DNA of 64,000 nt from Sipunculus nudus (taxonomy: Eukaryota; Annelida; Sipuncula; Golfingiida; Sipunculidae). Shown piece by piece: positions 60,277 through 64,000 of this stretch. Under the pieces are notes generated by a model that searched no databases, had not been told where the DNA came from, and was given only the letters and a program-made list of their open reading frames with translations. Location: positions 30,655,714 through 30,719,713 of the forward strand of contig CM049320.1 in assembly GCA_026874595.1 (NCBI GenBank), in the 5' to 3' direction. The translations under genes and the position numbers were made by a program. How positions within the stretch are numbered: position 1 is the first letter of the stretch; the number at the start of each line of letters is the position of its first letter.

Positions 60277-60723
60277 GGATGAACGCATACCCTTCTTGTG
60301 GACGCAGTAAGTATCATGTCAGGGCTCCCTACATGTGTTACCACAAAAACAGTAATATTACCTGGTTTGAGTACACGAACCAGCCAACAGATGGCTACAT
60401 CAGTATAAGACAGAACTACAGGTTGATTTCTACAAAGATGTATGCAAGCAAGTTTTCTTCGAACGTTATCTTCGGTCCGGTGTTTTATATTATAATAATG
60501 AATATCGCAGATATTAAATATCATGGGTTTGGTCCATATTCACAGGTTCATTCGTGCATAAGTTACTCTACATTAGTGAATATTCCTGAATCCGGATCAT
60601 GAGCGGGATCCACACAAAAATGTAACCGTCTCTTTATTGGCCCTTACACGATATGCTCTGAAAATGTCATGGGATTCCATTCATGACTGCACGAGTAATG
60701 TTGATGTTGTGAACAAACACACA

Positions 60724-60762
<39 letters not shown>

Positions 60763-60986
60763 GGATGAACGCATACCCTTCTTGTGGACGCAGTAAGTAT
60801 CATGTCAGGGCTCCCTACATGTGTTACCACAAAAACAGTAATATTACCTGGTTTGATGGCTACATCAGTATAAGACAGAACTACAGGTTGATTTCTACAA
60901 AGATGTATGCAAGCAAGTTTTCTTCGAACGTTATCTTCGGTCCGGTGTTTTATATTATAATAATGAATATCGCAGATATTAAATAC
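60034..60986 (+). repeat. Recent 488-bp direct tandem duplication
   Basis: Copy 1 is 60034-60521 and copy 2 is 60522-60986, nearly identical over their length. Each contains part of the CCTCCGCC/GGCGGAGG family element, including a (CA)n array (about 60229-60270 and 60717-60758). Copy 2 lacks 21 bases present in copy 1 after ACCTGGTTTGA. The open frames in each are identical translations of this repeat, not genes. Confidence 0.92.
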
Positions 60987-61033
60987 TAATAACACTTGAC
61001 TAATCTTTACGAAATTGGTTAAATGAATGATTC

Positions 61034-61380
61034 CGGCTTTTGTGGTCTCGGGTTAGAGCTCAGGACTCAGTGCCGGGAGATCGTGAGTTTCTTAGTCGAG
61101 GCGGTGAGATTTTTGCAGGGTCGGCCCAAACACAGGGTGAGTGCTCTGCGTGCTTAATGTTAAGGCTGTGCCCCAATGCCATGCTTCACTCAGTGCGCCT
61201 TTCGGGTTTCCTCGGGGGTATGACCTAGCATTGGGATCGATTACACACCCATTAATCGCAGGTGCAGTAGTCACCGGACCTAGGATACACCAGGATATAC
61301 ATTGCAGGTAATCGTGTGGTACTGCCCCGTCATTCTGCAATTGGTTAAGCCTGGATTAAAAATGCACACGGTTGCCTCCA
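61034..61380 (+). mobile_element. Possible tRNA-derived SINE
   Basis: The head reads TGGTCTCGGGTTAGAGCTCA then GGACTC...GATCGTGAGTTTC...AGTCGAGGCGG, resembling a tRNA with a recognisable A box region and a degenerate B box. A body of about 250 bases and an A-rich end follow. A similar TTTAATGAAT-like string on both sides may be a target duplication. No internal copy elsewhere in the window was found to confirm it. Confidence 0.4.
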
Positions 61381-61744
61381 ACAAAAATGTTTAATGAATC
61401 TTTAAAAAATAGCTTACTAGTTTCAAAAATGAAGGAGAGCTTATTTCGTCTTCACGACATGTTTAATTCAAATCCGAGTGTAGCTATTATACTTTCTATA
61501 CATTTTGACTGAAACAATACACATGTCAAATTAATAATATACCATACTGTTACTGTGAATGTGTCAGTGTGTATTCACATGTACTGCTTATATATTCAAT
61601 AAATGTTGGGTGGCGAGATATGCCTGTCAGAAAGCTGCTGACAATGTGATTTCATTTTGACCGTATAATCTGAATTTAACTGAGTCAATGAATGTCAGGG
61701 TATTAAAATACAAATTTAATTATCGCAAAGTAAAAACTAGAAAT
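61381..61744. other. Intergenic, no gene recognised
   Basis: Nothing supportable seen. Confidence 0.35.
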
Positions 61745-62037
61745 CTGCATTCTGCTGAATGCAAGCCTCCGCCTATTAAATATTCGGCCCATATTCCAAG
61801 ATTCATTCTTGCATAAGTGACCTTACATCTGTGAATATTCCAAGATGACGTTCCTAGATCCGGATAAGGTGGCGGATCCACACCAAAATCTAATCGATTC
61901 TTAATTCATTGGCACACTCGAGAAATTTCATTAAAGTTTCATGAAATTCCGTGCATGATTGCATGAGTTATGCTGTGAACAAACACATACAAACGCACGA
62001 ACGGAAATGAACGCATAACATCTTGGAGGAGGCAATG
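61745..62037 (+). mobile_element. CCTCCGCC/GGCGGAGG family element, copy D
   Basis: It starts TCTGCATTCT...GCAAGCCTCCGCC and ends ATCTTGGAGGAGGCAATG. It has the same internal order (CCATATTCCAAGATTCATTC, GGATCCACACCAAAATCTAA, TGTGAACAAACACA) but no long CA array. Confidence 0.7.
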
Positions 62038-62295
62038 ATACAATATAACGGACATCAAAAACAGGAGTCCCGAAATCAAAGACTAAGTTAAGGGTACCGC
62101 CGAGCATGCCTGAGGCGCATAATCAGTTATATTTGTATACAGACCTACTCGTCCTAAGGGAAAGCTCTAACACACAGTTTTAACAGATAGCATGGAAGCC
62201 TACAGATGGACCGAGACACAAAATTGACCTTCCAATTGGCCCACGGTTTGCAAAGGAACACTCAGACCACGCTTTTTCCTTTATATATCCCAAAA

Positions 62296-62297
<2 letters not shown>

Positions 62298-62336
<39 letters not shown>

Positions 62337-62447
62337 GTATATATATATATATATTCTATTTTTTAATGTTCCGTCTTTCTTATATCTTTATGGATAAAAT
62401 GACATCTTTGAATGTGTATTCATAATCTTTTATGATCGCAAATGATC

Positions 62448-62522
<75 letters not shown>
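62298..62522. repeat. Two (TA)n arrays
   Basis: TA arrays at about 62298-62352 (with a CATATGTA interruption) and 62448-62522. Confidence 0.95.
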
Positions 62523-62526
<4 letters not shown>

Positions 62527-63270
62527 CATTGGTTTTATTACATGACATGTAAATTTATGAAAAATGTATTTTGAATTATGTATCTTTCCTTCAATAAAAC
62601 ATTTTTTTTCTTATATTTAATCTCTCAATAAAGGTGTTAAAAATACAATTGCAGACAAGTTAGATATATGAGTCATGCGAAACGAAACATCTTAAGCAAA
62701 ATAAAGATTCCTCAAGTATATATAACTATGAACATACACACAAATAGCTATTCGAAAACATGTGTACACGTGACAGTTATGGCGTTCAAAGATAATGTAT
62801 TTTTGTAACAAGTGAGTATTCACTTGCGTGTACACTTACTTAAACACACACGTACAAGTTCTAATACATCCAGCTGCACGCTATATGCGACTAAATCAGG
62901 CGTGCGGATTGGGCAAGACGGTGCTATTATTACACAAACCATAGAAGTAAAAAACATATCGCTATTGAAGCGTAACGTTAGTATTGACACTTAGCTAATA
63001 CAACCATACTGCGGCGCCCACTCGCCCGCTTGAGAGAATCTTGTACCGTATTTGTGAGGTGTGTACTGCTATATGTCGTACCAATAAATACCAATTGTCA
63101 CGGAAGTTAGCCAGAGGGTTCCCAGACAAATCGTATTCCCACTCTACAAAACTCAGCAAGGAGACTCCTACTAAGTTGTTTGGGTTCTCTGACTCAGTGG
63201 CTCCGACGTCTACAGATTATACCACGCGTGATTGCGGTGTTTACAACACGCGTGTTTTGATCTGGGATTA
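62523..63270. other. Intergenic sequence upstream of the secreted-protein gene
   Basis: No gene called. A 76-codon frame at 63041-63271 ends just before the candidate TATA region and has no recognisable domain. Confidence 0.4.
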
Positions 63271-63271
63271 A

Positions 63272-63289
63272 GGATATATTGTATATTCC
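63272..63289 (+). promoter_or_regulatory. Candidate TATA region of the right-edge gene
   Basis: GGATATATTGTATATTCC lies about 50 to 65 bases before the ATG at 63336. In AT-rich DNA this is weak evidence alone; it gains some weight from its position. Confidence 0.3.
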
Positions 63290-63335
63290 TGGCTGATACA
63301 TGCTGAACTGATCTGGATACTCACAATACAAAACC

Positions 63336-63634
63336 ATGCAGTTTCTAGCTGGCTTTATAAGCCTGGCACTGGTGGTGTTTTCTCAGGGTAAATATTTATC
63401 TTTGCCCTTTCCGCAATTTTTTTATTTTCGTAATATGTTTATATTTTGTTTTCTTTTTACTTTTAAGTAATTTTACAGACACTATTTTGTAATGTTAATA
63501 TACTGTTTATATAATATCATATATATACCATATATAACATATTATATTTACTATATAAACTTTATATACTATTATACTTTATGTTTATTCATGGGTCTTT
63601 TCTTTTCTTTCAGCATCAATCACAATCGTACCAG
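63336..63634 (+). CDS. 5' end of a putative secreted protein gene (two exons, runs off the window)
   Basis: Exon 1 (63336-63387) encodes MQFLAGFISLALVVFSQ, a typical signal peptide: a short start, a hydrophobic core and small residues near the end. It stops at a GTAAAT donor in phase 1. After a 226-base intron with a strong pyrimidine tract and TTTCAG acceptor, exon 2 (63614-63634) is only 21 bases, encodes ASITIVP, and ends in the near-perfect donor CAG-GTAAGT, again phase 1. The remainder lies beyond a trinucleotide tract and the window end, so no function can be assigned. The call rests on splice sites and the leader; it is not tied to any protein family. Confidence 0.45.
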
Positions 63635-63639
63635 GTAAG

Positions 63640-63670
63640 TTTATTTTTATTTTTATTATTTTTATTTTTA

Positions 63671-63717
<47 letters not shown>

Positions 63718-63963
63718 TCTATTAGTAGAAGTAGTAGTAGAAGTAGTAGTATTGGTAGTGGTGGTAGTAGTAGTAGTAGTTGTTGTAGTAGCTGTAGTAG
63801 AAGCAGCAGCAGAAGCAGATGTAGTAGTTGTAGCAGAAGTAGTTATAGTATTAGTAGTGGCAGCAGTAGAGAAAGTAGTGATAACAGCAGCAGCAGCCGC
63901 AGTAGCAGAAGTAGTAGTAGTAGTATAAGTAGCAGTAGTAGTAGTAGTAGTAGTATAAGTAGC

Positions 63964-63994
<31 letters not shown>

Positions 63995-64000
63995 TAAGTT
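63640..64000. repeat. Long trinucleotide tract, (TTA)n then (GTA/GCA)n
   Basis: TTA units to about 63720, then mixed GTAGTA, GCAGCA and GTGGTA units to the window edge. It falls in the second intron of the putative secreted-protein gene. The open frame through it is a repeat translation. Confidence 0.95.

Noticed and set aside
60156-60995. Frames with poly-Cys-Val strings and their + strand partners
   Set aside because: They translate the (CA)n array and a duplicated repeat; identity between the two copies reflects the recent duplication.
63581-63928. 115-codon Leu/Val-rich frame
   Set aside because: It is the translation of the trinucleotide tract and overlaps the intron of the putative secreted-protein gene.

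Overview
The window looks like animal nuclear DNA, most likely from a lophotrochozoan and probably a mollusc. This is inferred from a head-to-tail array of innexins (the invertebrate gap-junction family, also called pannexin-related), from very long intergenic distances, from AT-rich sequence packed with (TA)n, (GA)n, (CA)n and (TAA)n arrays, and from decayed non-LTR and Ty3/Gypsy retroelements plus small non-autonomous repeats. No species can be named from the sequence alone. No prokaryotic features, rRNA, CRISPR array or convincing tRNA was seen.

Coding content is sparse. Three innexin reading frames look intact, all on the + strand: 5827-7017 (396 aa), 24695-25873 (392 aa) and 43032-44201 (389 aa). 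A fourth copy at 32903-34072 is a frameshifted pseudogene. Each coding region is a single exon. A plausible 3' splice site lies 16 to 223 bases before each ATG, so the array appears to share a leader intron followed by an intronless coding exon. At the right edge (63336-63634) there is what looks like the 5' end of a separate secreted-protein gene: a signal-peptide exon followed by a 21-base micro-exon.

Layout. 1-5.8 kb: AT-rich, with TA arrays and two related pogo/Tigger-like mini-transposons. 5.8-7.3 kb: innexin 1. 7.3-22.2 kb: no recognised gene; small repeats, an 80-bp tandem array carrying octamer and E-box motifs, CTCF-like motifs and many microsatellites. 22.24-30.04 kb and 30.62-40.22 kb: two arms of a direct segmental duplication. 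The left arm holds intact innexin 2 and a later pogo-like insertion. The right arm holds the innexin pseudogene and a later 2.5 kb insertion that contains a broken CR1/L2-like reverse transcriptase. 43.0-44.2 kb: innexin 3. 46.4-48.0 kb: a repeat with four ~340-bp internal tandem units. 48.1-50.8 kb: a decayed Ty3/Gypsy pol on the minus strand. 50.8-63 kb: mostly gene-free, with a recent 0.49 kb tandem duplication, a possible tRNA-derived SINE and further repeat copies. 63.3-64 kb: start of the secreted-protein gene, then a long trinucleotide tract.

The coherent biological story is a birth-and-death innexin cluster. Divergent paralogs would form hexameric or octameric membrane channels. One paralog has two additional cysteines in its first extracellular loop. 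A recent segmental copy has already died, and mobile elements inserted after the duplication let the order of events be read.
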